A DNA stretch of 64,000 nt from Canna indica (taxonomy: Eukaryota; Streptophyta; Magnoliopsida; Zingiberales; Cannaceae): assembly GCA_034359265.1 (NCBI GenBank), contig CP136891.1:42834001-42898000 (forward strand), given 5' to 3'. Position 1 is the stretch's first letter. Every line of letters starts with the position of its first letter. Below are positions 1 through 11,813 of the stretch, one piece after another. Under the pieces are notes generated by a model, which saw nothing but the letters and a program-made list of their open reading frames with translations, ran no database searches and was not told the DNA's origin. Position numbers and translations under genes: made by a program.

Positions 1-223
1 AATTTCTTCAGTTTTAGCAAGATTGTATAAAACATTCAAACTAGCCCATAAATCAAAAGCTGTAGAGCAATGCATGATTTTTTCAAGAATGTCATTTGGT
101 AAGGTGCAAAGAATACAATTCATGACATCTCCATTATACTTAAACATTTTCTTATCTAATTCACCCCAACCATGCATGTCAACCTTAGGCTCAATGAATT
201 CTAGTCTTAACATGTTAAGGACA
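1..223 (-). pseudogene. copia gag fragment (UBN2-type domain)
   Basis: The minus strand encodes the gag stretch with the motif 'DILEKIMHCS', followed by a Phe/Leu-Trp-Ala segment and 'NLAKTEE'. This matches the gag of the copia copies at 32600-32720 and 50750-50930 almost residue for residue. UBN2 is the gag-polypeptide domain of LTR copia-type elements, and it forms the particle core. The fragment is open at the window edge and is interrupted on the other side by the solo LTR; the N-terminal part resumes at 2751-2910. Confidence 0.8.
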
Positions 224-630
224 CCAAATGTCACACCCCAACTCAGGATCAAGTGATCGGCCAGGGTATACGTGCCTATACCCCGCAGCCTAAATCATGC
301 ACATGCCAACTCAACAATAAAACATAGCAGAAAGAAATGAACAAGTTTTATTTCAAATGGAAAACTATACAGAATTCATTATAAGTAAGTTTAGCAAAAG
401 TACAAAGTGCGGAAATTATAAATCAAGTCAAATAGACCACCAATAATGCAATCCGAAATAAATGACATAAACGTCCCCAAGGGACTATAACTCTGAGATG
501 CCAAAACATAGCGCATGACAAACTACTACAAACTCGACTACGACCCCTAACTAGGATTGTTATGAGATCAATGTAGCTCCTCTGCCCTCTAGCCGCGCCA
601 AGTGCTCCAGCCCACCTCACCGATCAGGCT

Positions 631-2235
631 CTGCAAAACAAAAACAAACGGCAACGGGTGAGTTCGAAAGAACTCAGTGATCGATCCTACCAACCCCCAA
701 AAAAAAACAACATAGATATGCTGCCTAAAGCAAAACTCCTGACTCAAGCAAGAAAAGGTTACAAGGAAGTGACCAGCTAACAGGCCATCTGGCCACTACC
801 TACCCGAAGGCGTCCAACACCCAAACGGTGAAGATCAACAAGCCTAAGCCTACCAGGCCCTAAGGCAACAAAACATACAAGGATAATCGGGAAGGCCCTC
901 CGAACTTATCCTAATATAAAGAAACTCGGGAGCAATCGGGAAGGCCCTCCGAACTTGCTCCGCGAGACGCGAACGAATAATCGGGAATCGCCCATCCAAA
1001 CTTGCCCCTTTAAGATATCACAGGAATAATCGGGTAGGCCCTCCGAACTTATTCCTTAAAAGCACCTTGGGAATAATCGGGTAGGCCCTCCGAACTTATT
1101 CCACGAGGCTAACCGAAACAATCGGGATTTGCCCATCCGAACTTGTTCCACAGGTTGACAATTAGCCATCCAACCTTTCGAGCCTAGCTCGCAATTCGGC
1201 TCCTCAACGAGCCTTTCTGCCATTCATAAAGATATGGCGCAACATGACCTAAGTCAAGTCTCTCCTACAGTGTCTTAGGGGTGTCAACCTTATTGGGAAG
1301 CATCTTAACACTCCAATACCCGACCCCAACTCCTAGACCCGTAATGTCATAAAATTGTGAGGTTTTATTTCTTGCATAATTTTATTTGTTGGTTCATAAC
1401 AGATTATGCTGACCCCTTTCTCAATTTTAATTATACAATTAAAATTTAGATCACCAATATTAGGGTTTTGTTTTAGCTTACTGTTGTGCCCGAAACTAAT
1501 GTATCAAACCCGAATCTGGTTTCCATAGTGTGTCATATGTTTCCAAACTATATTTTCAGGTCAAAATGATAGGTTCAGAGAAATACACGCACTAGAGCAA
1601 GAATTTTAAAAAGAGCACAGATTCATCATCTCAACAAGAAATTCCAACAACACTTAGTTTCTCAACATAGCATGAAAATAAATCCGAAATTAATAGAAAT
1701 TAGATCTTTAATTATCATTAAAATAGAATACTAATCTTGAGATAAATTTCTCAAATTTCATGCTTATTAAACAAGTCTAACAAGTATCAACAACAGCTTA
1801 ATCAAGAAACAAGCATCATGATCAAGAACCCTTCTTCAAGAACCTTCAAGGCATCAATATCAAGATCTTAATTTTATAAACATGATTTCTATTCAAAAAT
1901 CACAGATTAATTACAAGACATGCTTGAACATGTAGGAACTCAATTTAATAAGCAATTTAAGGCAGGGATCTCAAGAACACCAAAAATCCTCACTTAGGCA
2001 TTTCACCGAACACCTTGAGGGCACCCTCGTCTTCACCTTGGCCAAGCACCCCTAGGGTCATCCTAGGGCTGCCGAACCCCATAAGGGAGAGTTTAGGGCC
2101 TTCTCAAATATGGAAATAAAAAAGAACGGTTAAAACTCGAGAGATCGACGAAAAATAAATCAAAACATCCTAGCCTTCAAGAACATCTTCAAGAAATCGA
2201 AGAAACCTGAAAAGAAGGAGGGTAAAACCGCTCAC
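631..2235 (-). other. Predicted leader intron inside the Tekay LTR
   Basis: The minus-strand donor is AA|GTGAGCGG at 2235. The acceptor is a U-rich tract ending TTTTGCAG|AGCC at 631. Equivalent sites occur in the other Tekay LTRs. A stem GAGTTC/GAACTC (660-675) lies about 28 nt upstream of the acceptor. Splicing is inferred from the conserved sites only. Confidence 0.5.
880..1150 (-). repeat. Tandem hairpin array in the Tekay LTR
   Basis: At least six units have the form outer arm - TCGGG - spacer - TCCGA - outer arm. Perfect outer arms are AGGATAA/TTATCCT (880-912), GGAGCAA/TTGCTCC (929-961) and GGAATAA/TTATTCC (two units, about 1022-1054 and 1070-1102). A GAAACAA/TTGTTCC unit has one mismatch, and one unit near 976-1008 has decayed. 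The arms differ between units but remain self-complementary. Confidence 0.85.
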
Positions 2236-2441
2236 TTGATTAGGAAGAACAAATCGGGGAAATTCCCAATAGAGAGATGAGGGGGGGGGAGCTCGGCTTG
2301 GCTCTTCTCCTCGGCGTCTGGCTTCAAGGGAAGGGGGAGAGGGGCGGCGGCTGCTGACTTGGCTCGGCGGCTGCTCTCCTCTCTCTCTTGGTTGGTGCAG
2401 CTCCAAGAGGGAGCTGCCAGCCCTAGAGGGGGGGCGGGGGA

Positions 2442-2449
2442 TTTTTATA
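2442..2449 (-). promoter_or_regulatory. TATA box of the solo Tekay LTR
   Basis: The minus strand reads TATAAAAA, about 300 bp from the LTR 5' end, followed by a pyrimidine/C-rich stretch. The same box in the same place is seen in the LTRs at 23633-26599 and 52586-54250. Confidence 0.6.
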
Positions 2450-2750
2450 ATCCCCTCCCACTTCCACTTAACCACACCCTAACCCGCACTCTTTTCAACT
2501 CGGATCCGCAACCCGCTAACCCAAACTAACCCCAAGATAAAATACAAGCAATAAACACATGCACATCCACATGTAACATAATCCAATGAATTAGCTATAT
2601 AATTATAACTCATAATTTAACTTACCCAAGCTCGCAAGCTCGCACCGAACCATGAGTCAATTCGGCTCAACCTCGAACAAGCCCGCTAGGCTGGCAAACA
2701 CAAACAGTAAAAGGAAAAATAAATAAAAATATCTAGGATATTACACCAAA

Positions 2751-2910
2751 ACCTTTAGTCTTTAAATATGTGTACATTCTATATTTCCAAAGACCAAAGT
2801 TCGAGGCATCAAACCTAGGAGGTGAAGACGCTAAACTCCCTAGTGCCATTTGTTGGATCGAGAGACGATGTAGAGGAGATGGTGAAATCTCAATCTACGA
2901 CTTCCTCTAA
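2751..2910 (-). pseudogene. copia gag N-terminal fragment
   Basis: This is the minus-strand continuation of the gag at 1-223. The region matches the gag start of the copy at 32401, including the run 'PPRFDE' distorted here and the 'LVFGN' stretch. It ends just before the primer site at about 2905-2917. It has no usable reading frame across the junction because of the solo LTR. Confidence 0.6.
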
Positions 2911-3466
2911 TACCAAATGTTGGTGAAATGGCCAAACTAGAGGTGGGGTGAATAGTGTATTAACTAAACTTGTCGCCTAATTCCAATTTTAATCGTTTAC
3001 TTGATTACTTAGGCAATTCACAAATCGAGTAGTAAGCGAAAGCAAGATATAAATTATAGGCAATAAGGAATGCAAGATAAACAATGCTATCACAATTATT
3101 TATAGTGGTTCGGCCCCAATGCCTACTCTACTACCTAAGAACCCCGCTTAGGATTTCCAAACTAGTTTTACTAGATTATATCATTTCCCTTACAAAGAGG
3201 ACTTTACACCGGAAAGTTCCGCTCTCAAACCGAAGGCACTTCCATACCCGGTAGTATCCCGCCTTCCAACCAAGAGCACTCTCCCACCTCAACCTAAGGG
3301 ACAACTCAACTAATCCTAGTAAACTAAGTTTACAAAGGTGGATTTAAACCTTAACCCCAAGGCAACCACCAACTCAATTAAACCTAGCAACCTAGGTTTA
3401 CACAAGCTTTAATATAATGAAATAAACACCAAAATACAACAACTAATGGAGCAATAAATCATACAA

Positions 3467-3911
3467 CAAATTTTATATGGATTTCTGAAAATTCCGATTG
3501 TTATGTGGAAATCCACCCTAGTGATTAGTTTGGTTACCAATATTTTTGGGACGGTGTGGTCGGGATGTTTGGGGCCAAGATAAGGGTCATGTGGTGTGTA
3601 CACTTGAGTGCAATCGTACTATTGGTGGGAGACCACACCCACCCGAGTTGGATAGCAGTGAGCAGGCATGTGTATTTAGTGTGCTGAGATCATGCTTGAT
3701 GGGCCAATGTTTATGTGTGTGCAGGAACCATGGGAGAAAAAGAGGACAAGGAGGATTTCCAAGGGATTTAGAAATAGAATTATGGTGCCAAGTGTGGCAG
3801 AGGTTAGGCATCGCGCAATATGCGTGGTTAGTGCTCATTCAAGTTTTGTGGTTGATGAGCATTTGATTTACCCCAAAATTCGAGGACGAATTTTCTTTAA
3901 GGGGGGAAGAT
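3467..3911 (+). pseudogene. 3' internal remnant of a Ty3/gypsy element (coding part not recognised)
   Basis: The segment ends with the typical Ty3 tail 'aattcgaggacgaattt', then the purine tract 'aaggggggaaga' just before an LTR start. This fixes it as the last internal part of a plus-strand Ty3 element. The only longish open stretches (3546-3866 and 3692-3916) show no match I recognise to integrase or a chromodomain, and they lie in different frames. The left edge is an abrupt junction with a copia LTR. Confidence 0.6.
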
Positions 3912-6262
3912 TGTAATACCCGCGAAATTTTTTATATTAAATTTTTGATTTCAGCGGGGAAAATTTGGACGTGCGTCGAAGCATGACTGGTGAATCGCCA
4001 GAGGGCGTGAATTAAGGTTCGGCCTTTATGCACAAGGTAATTATTTTATTTATGATGGTTTGTTCTTTAGATGGGTAGTAGGATTCAAGTGGAGTCTGAA
4101 GGTTCAAACCGAACTCGAATTGGTTAAGTTATGGCTTATATTAGACTTAACTTGAATTAAAGGACATTTTGGTCATTCGATAGTTGGGGAACCAATATAT
4201 ACCTAACTAGGGATGCACGACTCAAGATAGCAGCTGCACACCCGTAGGCGCATGAAGGAGGAAGGAGGAGTTTGGGGAGAACTTGGATTTTGAGGTTTTG
4301 GGATTTTAGCGACGTAGGACCGCGAGGGTTGTCTTCCTTTCTGATTTCTTCTTCTTGTAGTGGTTTTCTTGCCCTTAACCGTAGGTTTTATGTTTCCCCT
4401 AGCCACCCCTTGTAGATGGATTTTTTTTTGAGTTTGTTCTGATTTGTCGTCATTTCTCGAATGTTAGCTATCGGGAATCTCCTATTTTTGCGGTCTTTGT
4501 TTTATTGTGCATGTTTCAAGGTACGACAACCCTTATTGGTGGCCCTAGGGGATTAGGGCTGACCGGACTAGGAAAATAGGAAAAAGGGCTTTGCAAATTA
4601 GATTATGGTTGTGTTGATTACATCCTCTACACATTATTTCAATTGATCACCCTAGTAAGGAAGGCTAGGAGGGCCGGCCGCATAAGGCTACCCTAAATTT
4701 AGGGTAAGGCTGAATGGTTTAGGGTAATAAAATTCTTAGTATTTACACTTAGAAAGCATTGATATATTACCTAGGATGTTTACAATCTCCTTGTGTTATA
4801 ATGCATGAAATGAGGAATAGTGTAGGGCCAGCCACACTAAGGTTACCCTAGGGTTTTAGGGTAGGCAGGCTGGGGTTATTTGCGTAAATTTAAAGACGGT
4901 GATGACTTTGAAAGATCTTAGCTCACTTAGAATTGACATTATTTCCATAACATATTTATGAAGTATTAGGAGGGTGTACACTCATGCAAAACCCTTAAGT
5001 CCTACCCTACACATTTAGGGCCGATATTGTAGAACATGAGCTTATGGAAAAACGGTAAAGGCTTGGCCTACGTACTTGGCATGTGGATTTGATATGTTAA
5101 TGCATGGGAAAACAGTAGGTAAATCACATATGAATGGTAGAAAAATATTGGTTTAAGGATAGAGACTTAACATGGACATTTAGGCGGATTCCTAGAGCTA
5201 CGAGAATTTGGGTTTCTCGAAGGCTACGTATACCCCCTGATATGTTATTGAGCATGAAATTTCTAGAAATATTCCTTAAAAATTAGATTGTTGTTTATGA
5301 TTTTATTTCTGATCATATGGTTCTTTTATTTGAATGACAAGTGACTTGTCGGTATTTCAGTAGTGAGTTATGATTTTTCATTTATGAATATATGCCATGG
5401 ATATTATGTAGATATATGTCTTGAGTTGTGTTTGAGGAAATATGGATTTCTCCGACAGAGGACTAGATCCCAGGGTAGGGCTGAATTAGACATGCACATT
5501 CACATATCGAAGTTTGGCAATGTGTTGCTAATTCTTTTGAATGTGTGGGATGCTATTTAAATATTGTTGTTCTTACATTTTATATATATTACCAACGTGT
5601 GATGTGGTTGTGTATGTGGATGTTATGACAGAGATATATGACCAACCTAGTCATTGGTGGTTTACATGCCGACTAGCGCGTTAGTTAGCCACGCTGACAG
5701 ATAGCCCCGAGAGTGGCATTGGTGGAAGGGTCATAGCCAACAACTGGATTTTCTTGGGTTCATCTCAGAGGCTCATGCTTGAGGGTCGCTAGACTTAAGC
5801 TAGCAAAATGACCCCTAACTTGGTGACAGTTATATTTATATCAGCATTAGGGTGATTGGCGCATGGCGCTGGACTTGTATGGGTTGTATGGATTGTATGG
5901 ATTAATTTATTGCTTGTGTCTTTACATTATGTTATTCTATTTGTATATAATTAAATGATGGCTTAGGGATAGCTCATGGATGAGCCACTCACTGAGTTCT
6001 TTTGAACTCACCGTCGTTTTCCTTTATTATTTTTATTTCAGCTTCAAAGCAGTAGAGGTACTGTGACACATGAGGCGCAGTTGAGGTGGCGAGCTTAGGG
6101 CGTAGATCTCATGACATGGAGTCATAGTGGTGTTTAGGATTTTCGGGCGTAAAAGTATTCTTCCCAGCTAGTATATCCTGCGACATAGCATGATATTTGT
6201 AGTGAAATAGCTTTCTTAATGATGACATATTATGAATTTTGATTGTGATACCAATTGTGACA
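3912..6262 (+). mobile_element. 3' LTR of a third Ty3/chromovirus family (2351 bp)
   Basis: It starts TGTAATACCC directly after a purine tract and ends ATTGTGACA. It shares the LTR architecture of the Tekay copies: a TATATA box near 4196, a long leader, and near the 3' end 'CACTGAGTTC TTTT GAACTC ACC' followed by a T-rich tract and CAG (6041). The sequence otherwise differs, so it is a separate family. Its partner LTR is missing, so the duplication cannot be tested. Confidence 0.75.
5993..6041 (+). promoter_or_regulatory. Stem plus 3' splice-like site in the LTR
   Basis: TGAGTTC (5993-5999), loop TTTT, GAACTCA (6004-6010) form a perfect 7-bp stem. It is followed by a pyrimidine tract and TTTCAG ending at 6041. 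The same module recurs in every Ty3 LTR of the window in which this region is present. Confidence 0.55.
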
Positions 6263-7147
6263 TACCATTTTTGGTAATTTTTCACTCATATATTTTCACA
6301 ATAGTTCTACCAAACACTACAACTATAATAGGATTTAAAGCATGCATGTTGAAGACTCACTGGCCTACATATACACAATGGAACAAGTTCTGAAGACTCA
6401 CTGAAATTTTTCTCATCCCTCGTTTATTTTCAAAACAATTTAGGAACAAACTGACCTACAAATAAATTTCAAAACCCAACCCATGACATCCCTCATTTTG
6501 AGCCTGTCAAGATATTTATGAAAAATATGCAAAAAGACTCCACTTATATACAACTATAACATGGTCCATGTGATGACGAAGCAATTCCCACAAGTGGAGA
6601 TCTTTGACTGACCACCAAAATCATGAAATAGTTTATCGAATTATTGAACCAAAATCATTAAATTGACCACACTACGATTTGCATCTCATATATATATATA
6701 GAGAGAGAGAGAGAGTGAGTTGTATTCACCATCAATGAATTGAATGCTTTGTTTTATACATTTTTAACATATTTCAACCTTATAATTGCTACATCTACTA
6801 GTTTTTGGATGAAATAGTGTTAATAACTATTTAATCCGAAGGTTTGGAGTTGTCACAGCAATAACAATAAGATGTTAATCTATCTAAATTCCTCGTGCAA
6901 ATTTTAACTTTCTACATAGTCACAACAATAAACAAATCATGTTAAGTGTTATATTTGCAATCTTATTGTATTTATACAAAATAATATATATGTCTACTAG
7001 ATATATGAAAGAACTCAATTAGCCCTTTCCATAGAAGAGCAACTCTGGCATAAAAAAATTACAAAAAGATATATCAAGTGTATTATCTAAACTCTTACAA
7101 GAGACTTTCGTTTATTTTATCACTACATAACAAATATAAAGACGTAA
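6263..7147. other. AT-rich spacer, no gene seen
   Basis: There is no coding frame, terminal repeat or RNA gene that I can support. It contains a short (TA)n(GA)n microsatellite at about 6688-6716. It separates the Ty3 LTR from the CACTA relic and may be older decayed repeat sequence. Confidence 0.6.
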
Positions 7148-8384
7148 CACTACTAGAAATGTTAGAATCACCAACGGCCAACACCCACGGCCTCCCAAGC
7201 CATTAGAATGACCCACGGCGTTCTTACGGCCATTGCGGATGTTGCAAATGGTGCTATATTTGCAACGACTTCCTTACGGCCACTGCGGCCGTTGCTTATA
7301 AGTTCATGGCGCGCACGCGGTGTGCAAATGAAATAACTTGCCAGCAACGGCTTCGCGAGTGCCACGTTGGCCATTAGTGATGTTATTAATACAATATCAA
7401 TGGCTTGCGTACGGCTTCTATATCCGCCGCTCGTGAGCCGATGGCGCGATCGCGATGCGAAAATAAAATACCTATCACCAATGGCTTAGCGGGGGCCGCG
7501 TCGGCCGTTGGTGATGATCTTATTTATCCACAATGGCTCACCAACGGATAAGTCAATCGTTGGTGATAAATGTTTTTATCTCTACGTTCGCACCCACCCC
7601 CTTTCTTCTCCTGCTTTCTTCTCCTTCATATCGCGCCGACTATTGCAGCTGTTGCCCGCCAATGCCGCTGCTCCTCCTCCCGGTTTGAGCCGCTGCTGCC
7701 GCCTCTAGGTATTATCTCCCGCCGGCCACCGAACCCATCACCTAACCAGTGTTTGACATGGGACACTAGTCGTCGACGCGGGTGTCTAGTGGACTCCGAC
7801 ATCGGATTTGGTGTTTGTTAACAGTGGGCGCCGGCTACCACGGTTAAGAATTTTTTTAATTAGGGTTTGATTAAACCCTAATCACACCTGATTAGGGTTT
7901 ACTAAAGCCCTAATATTAAATTTTTTTATTACTGTTAATTGATTTATTTATTTGTTATTCATGTTATCTAATTAATTAGGATTAATTTTTTTTATTTCTT
8001 GTTAATGTTAATCTGTTAATTAGGGTTTAAATATTAATGTTAGTATTATTTAGTGTTAATTCAATTATTGTTAGTCCAATTAATACTTGAGCCGATAAAA
8101 TTATACCATTATGGATGTTGGCGCTGGCATTGGGGCCGAAACTTAAGGACTCGCGCCGACGTTCACTGTGTACTCGCGCCACTGTGAACTCCCGATGACA
8201 TCCATAAATTTACAAAATAATCATCCATCCGACAAGTTGATATGTTTCACGTAAGCATCAACGAGTCGGATATGTTTTATCAAAACCTTAGATCAATTCG
8301 GGAGTTGTATATTCGTGTAAACGAAGTAAATGATCTTTTATACGACATACAACCCTTGAATTGTCCCTATGTGGACAATTTGGG

Positions 8385-8600
8385 AACATAGTTATTTGTA
8401 TTGCACTTAGTTGTTTCTTTAACCGTTAACTCATTCATAAATTTTGGCTACTATATCTCCCTTGTTCTCTCATATGCACCCAGATAATATGCGTATTCGG
8501 AGAATTGTAGGGAGATACTGCCGAAATTTAGAATGAAATTATCGACTAAAACAAATACTTAGTGCAATATGAAGAACATGAATCCTGAATGGAATAGGAC
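8385..8600. repeat. Imperfect palindrome upstream of TNP2 (relic copy)
   Basis: The two arms are roughly 95 bp each. They start at 'agttatttgtattgcactta' and return as its approximate reverse complement near 8570, with the centre near 8490. The same palindrome lies at 16880-17077 in the complete element, also just upstream of TNP2. Confidence 0.75.
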
Positions 8601-8651
8601 AATCTCACATAAAGACATTAATTGAAGATACTGTAATTAATTGACAGAAAC

Positions 8652-9022
8652 ATGTTGGGCGATCGAAGATGGATGAACTAACATTTTGATCATGGAGCTT
8701 TAATGAATGTGTTTCGATTTGTCATAACTTACTTCCTAAATTTCACCTATTCGAATCAGAAATTTATTAGCGGTGATAAAATTCGATGTTTGTGCTGCAA
8801 TTGCACGAATACACGATTTTTGGATCGGGAAACCATCACTCTATATCTGTATATCAAAGGATTTGCACCAAGATATTATGTATGGACTTGTCATGAGTAG
8901 TCACGTGAAGTTGGGACGACCAGCAATCCTGTCGTTCAAATACATGGTGAATCCTCTTCTGCCGGTGTTTCTTCATCCAATCCATCTAATCTATATAGAA
9001 CTATGATACTTGATAATCTTTG
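8652..9022 (+). pseudogene. TNP2 transposase, N-terminal fragment
   Basis: The translation carries the transposase-associated zinc-binding domain that opens plant TNP2 proteins. It has 'TYFLNFTYSN', then Cys-Leu-Cys-Cys-x-Cys, 'GFAPRYYVWTCHE', and a Ser-rich stretch. It is closely similar to residues 10-150 of the TNP2 encoded at 16830-13338. In-frame stops occur at 'WMN*' near 8680 and after 'TCHE' (8898-8900). The gene is cut off after 'RTMILDN'. Only the DNA-associated N-terminus remains, with no catalytic part. Confidence 0.85.
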
Positions 9023-9048
9023 ACAATATATGAATCTAAGGGAACTTC

Positions 9049-10342
9049 TGTTGAGGGCAGTTGAAAATGAAGTTGCAACTGCTACTAAAAGCAAACTAAG
9101 GACGAAAATAAAAGAACACACGCAAACACAAGAGGTTTGTTTACGCAGCTCAGTGATAAACCAGTCACCTAATATGCGGGGCACTCACCGGACAGATGCC
9201 CAATCCACTCTCTATAAGTACAAAATAAGTCCTCTGGATTTCACACCCGAAATCCAACTACAGTACAATAGTAAATTGGAAATAACAAAAAACTATTTGC
9301 TATTACAAATAAATACCAACTTGCCTCTCTATGATATCCCAGCCACAAAGTTTTGTCATCCATACAGCCTTTTGTTGTAGTGAGTTATTGACTCGAAGCC
9401 AATCTTCCCCTGAAGATATGTAATGTAGATTGTTGCCTTTCTGCACCCAATAGTCTAAACTCCTCTCAATAATAAGCAACACAACGCACGCATACAGAGA
9501 GTTTTAGATAAAATATTTTCATTTGAATATATATGTGACAACTAAAAGACCTGAATCAATACTGACTTTAATTATTGATCTTTAATCAGTCTTCAGTTCA
9601 AATCAAATAGTCATCGATTTGAACAGCCAACATTGGAAACATCATAAAGTCCAAAACAAATAGTAATGCTCAAAACATAAAGATTAGAAAACTCTTCACT
9701 AACCATAACACTAAAACGGACAAACGATAAATAAATGATGATTAATAATACTAGAGATGTCAAGTGACTCATAATCTAAATAGAAGTCAATCAGCCATCT
9801 TATTCGCAATATACTTATTCAGAAAACCACAAACTGTATGAACAGTTGAAACTGTCATTGTACAGTTGTAACTATCATCACATAGGCAGAGCTTCTTACT
9901 GTTAAGACTGTGCATAAAATTGAGAATTCACCAGGAACACTTTTGCCAAATATAGCCAACATATAAAAGACAAACACTAACTATCTCTCCCTTTGGCTTA
10001 TTTGGCAAAACTCATAGTGATCAAATCACAACAGTAAAAACAAATGACAATAGAAAGTTTTTCAACTAAAACACAATAACTGTTAAAGAGATAATTCAAT
10101 AGTTAACTAACAGTATACAACAGTCAAGGTCACAAAACCACAAAGTTTATAGAGTCAATATCTTAGAGCAAAAAAAAAGGATTACACCTAGAGCACAGAG
10201 CATCCAAAGTATCAAACTTTACGACCACATCATCCAAACCACAATATCCACAGCATAAAGTATCAAGTATCACAACCAGAGAAGTTAAATGTATCAACAC
10301 CCAAACAAAGAGCAGTAAAACCAAAGAGTTGCAAATGCTTGT
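9049..10342 (-). mobile_element. 3' LTR of a SIRE/Maximus-type copia element
   Basis: The position follows from context. It lies downstream (minus strand) of an envelope-like ORF and a purine tract, AAAAAGGGGGAGAA, read from 10336-10352. The left end TGTTGAGGGC at 9049 would be the LTR terminus. An internal stretch 'gtttgtttacgcagctcagtg' resembles SIRE LTR sequence as I remember it. The right boundary is uncertain by some tens of bases because no clean TG is seen. The partner LTR is absent. Confidence 0.6.
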
Positions 10343-10503
10343 TCTCCCCCTTTTTGGCATAATAAGCCAAAGGAGTAAAACAAGACAGTCAAATGTTCAT
10401 TTAGAACTCTCAGAGGATGAATCAAAGATACTTCCGAATGAAGGAGATGCAGGTCCTGCAGAGGCTACAGTAAACTACTCAATGATTTTTTTTTCAATAT
10501 AGA
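10343..10503 (-). other. 3' untranslated segment between env-like ORF and LTR
   Basis: It holds the stop-proximal tail of the envelope-like ORF and the minus-strand purine tract near 10340-10355 that would prime plus-strand DNA synthesis. Nothing else is seen. Confidence 0.5.
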
Positions 10504-11066
10504 TTACCTACTGTTGAAGTTTGGCCATTGACTCTCTGGTAGAGACAGTTCATCTAGAATCTCTCTTTCGGCAGTTGAGGTGGCACCTGAAGCAATACGA
10601 GAAGTAGTCTTGACACCAGAACTTAGATTGGGCAAATTCTTTTCAGGAGTTCCAACCCTCTTGAGGATCTTCTGATGAATCTTGAGTGAACTGCCCAAGG
10701 GTTCTAGAACTTCATGTTCATCTGATGAGCATTTGAATCCTTGTCTTTCTAGGATTCCATAGATCAAGTTTGGACAGATTAAGAATATTATGGATTTAGA
10801 TAGAAGTCTGCTCCTAACAAAAACAATCTGCTCATATATTAGACTACCAAGATTGAAAGGAATTCCATTGGTGATTTTATATAGCAACATTACCATTTCC
10901 TTGCTTAAAAAGGTAATGTGAGATGTTGGAATCCAGTAATTTCTTGCAACAAGGAATAAGATAGCATAAAATGTGTTCAAAGAAGAAGACTTGATGTCAT
11001 GACTACCGGACCGACTAAGAATATCACCATTGGATACCTCTTTTACCAACAACTTTCAAGAACCCA
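10504..11066 (-). pseudogene. Envelope-like protein of a SIRE-type copia element, C-terminal half
   Basis: 182 codons on the minus strand. Recognisable blocks are 'FYAILFLVARNYWIPTSHIT', then 'MLLYKITNGIPFNLGSLI', then a Ser-rich tail. This is the pattern of the 'putative plant transposon protein' domain found in the extra ORF after pol in SIRE elements. The half upstream of it lies at 18254-19446, on the far side of the CACTA insertion. The two halves meet at the 3-bp target duplication CCA, so the ORF was whole before the insertion. Its role in the family is unproven. It is called envelope-like by position, not by demonstrated function. Confidence 0.7.
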
Positions 11067-11082
11067 CACTACTAGAAAAATG

Positions 11083-11460
11083 GGCATCAGCAACGGTTGA
11101 TGTCGTTGCTGAGCCGTTGCTGAAGAGCATCAGCAACGGCCGGGCCGTTGCAATAGAGTCGTGATAGAAAGTCGCGTTGTTGATAACTTAGCAACGGATC
11201 AGCAACGGCCGCTCGGGCCGTCGCTCAAAACATTATCAGCAACGGTCGCTCGGGCCGTCGCTAAAAACATTATCAGCAACGGTTTTGCCACAGCCAGAGC
11301 CGTTGCTGATAACATTAATAGCAACGGCCACTGAGTCCGTAGCAACGCCGTTAGTACAACCCCGTCGCTAAGCCGTTGCTGTAGGTCATCAGCAACGGCT
11401 TTCGATACACTTTTAGCAACGGCTTTCCCACGGACGGCCATGGGAAAGCCGTTGCTGATG
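11083..11460. repeat. CACTA subterminal repeat block, left end
   Basis: More than ten copies of AGCAACGGC/GCCGTTGCT occur in both orientations. Several are paired as palindromes, for example GCCGTTGCTGA (11119-11129) with TCAGCAACGGC just after it. In CACTA elements such motifs are bound by the TNPA-type protein to bring the ends together. Confidence 0.85.
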
Positions 11461-11813
11461 ACGTATACCTGGGAACAGAAAAATTTCAAATTTCAAATTT
11501 CCATTGATACATTGATACATTATCTGATACATAACTCACACACCCATACCCTCATACACACATTCATTCACACATCACAAACACACCAAGATATACATCA
11601 AAACAATTATATTTATATTGATAATTATCCACGATAGTATAAAGACAATTCAAATGCAAAATTGAAGTATCAATATCCAAACAAAATAAGTTAAACAAGT
11701 TCAATATCTCAGTAACAAGTTCAATATCCAAACAAAAAATCTCACGATCACGATGGAGGATGGTCTGGATCATATGGCGGGGTCTGGAGTGCTTGAGTGT
11801 ACACCGGCGTGGA

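Larger units (their letters stand above)
229..2745 (-). mobile_element. Solo LTR of a Tekay-type Ty3 chromovirus (2517 bp)
   Basis: It begins TGTCACACCCC and ends GATATTACA, and is flanked by a 5-bp direct duplication CCAAA (224-228 and 2746-2750). No internal region is present, so this is a solo LTR left by LTR-LTR recombination. In minus orientation it aligns along its length with the 3' LTR at 23633-26599: same ends, TATA box, GC-rich leader, hairpin array and splice-like sites. The intact duplication and clean ends fix the boundaries. Confidence 0.93.
1..3466 (-). mobile_element. Relic of a minus-strand gag-only Ty1/copia element, split by a solo LTR
   Basis: Three pieces of one minus-strand element are present. 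Positions 1-223 are gag, 2751-2910 are the 5' end of gag, and 2918-3466 are the 5' LTR, which starts TGTTGGTGAAATGG and lies next to a tRNA-Met-like primer site (reverse of 'taataccaaa'). Gag continues across the inserted solo LTR at 229-2745. The family is the same as the copia copies at 30902-35788 and 44793-52580, judged by shared LTR start, primer site and gag. The left part lies outside the window, and the LTR is cut at about 3466 by the tail of a Ty3 element. Confidence 0.8.
7148..9048 (+). mobile_element. Truncated CACTA (En/Spm) relic
   Basis: The left terminus is CACTACTAGAAA at 7148, followed by a subterminal region (7170-7560) rich in 'caacggc'/'gccgttgg' motifs, a CT-rich leader (7590-7720), a large imperfect palindrome (8385-8600) and the start of a TNP2 gene. 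The order is that of the complete CACTA element at 11067-18250, read in the opposite orientation. Homology stops at about 9035, where a SIRE-type LTR begins; no right terminus is present. The insertion of the LTR element probably truncated it. Confidence 0.85.

Noticed and set aside
7855..7920. Telomere-like TTTAGGG repeats ('ttagggttt', 'aaaccctaa')
   Set aside because: Three scattered copies in both orientations, not tandem. They are more like common AT-rich leader motifs than an interstitial telomere.
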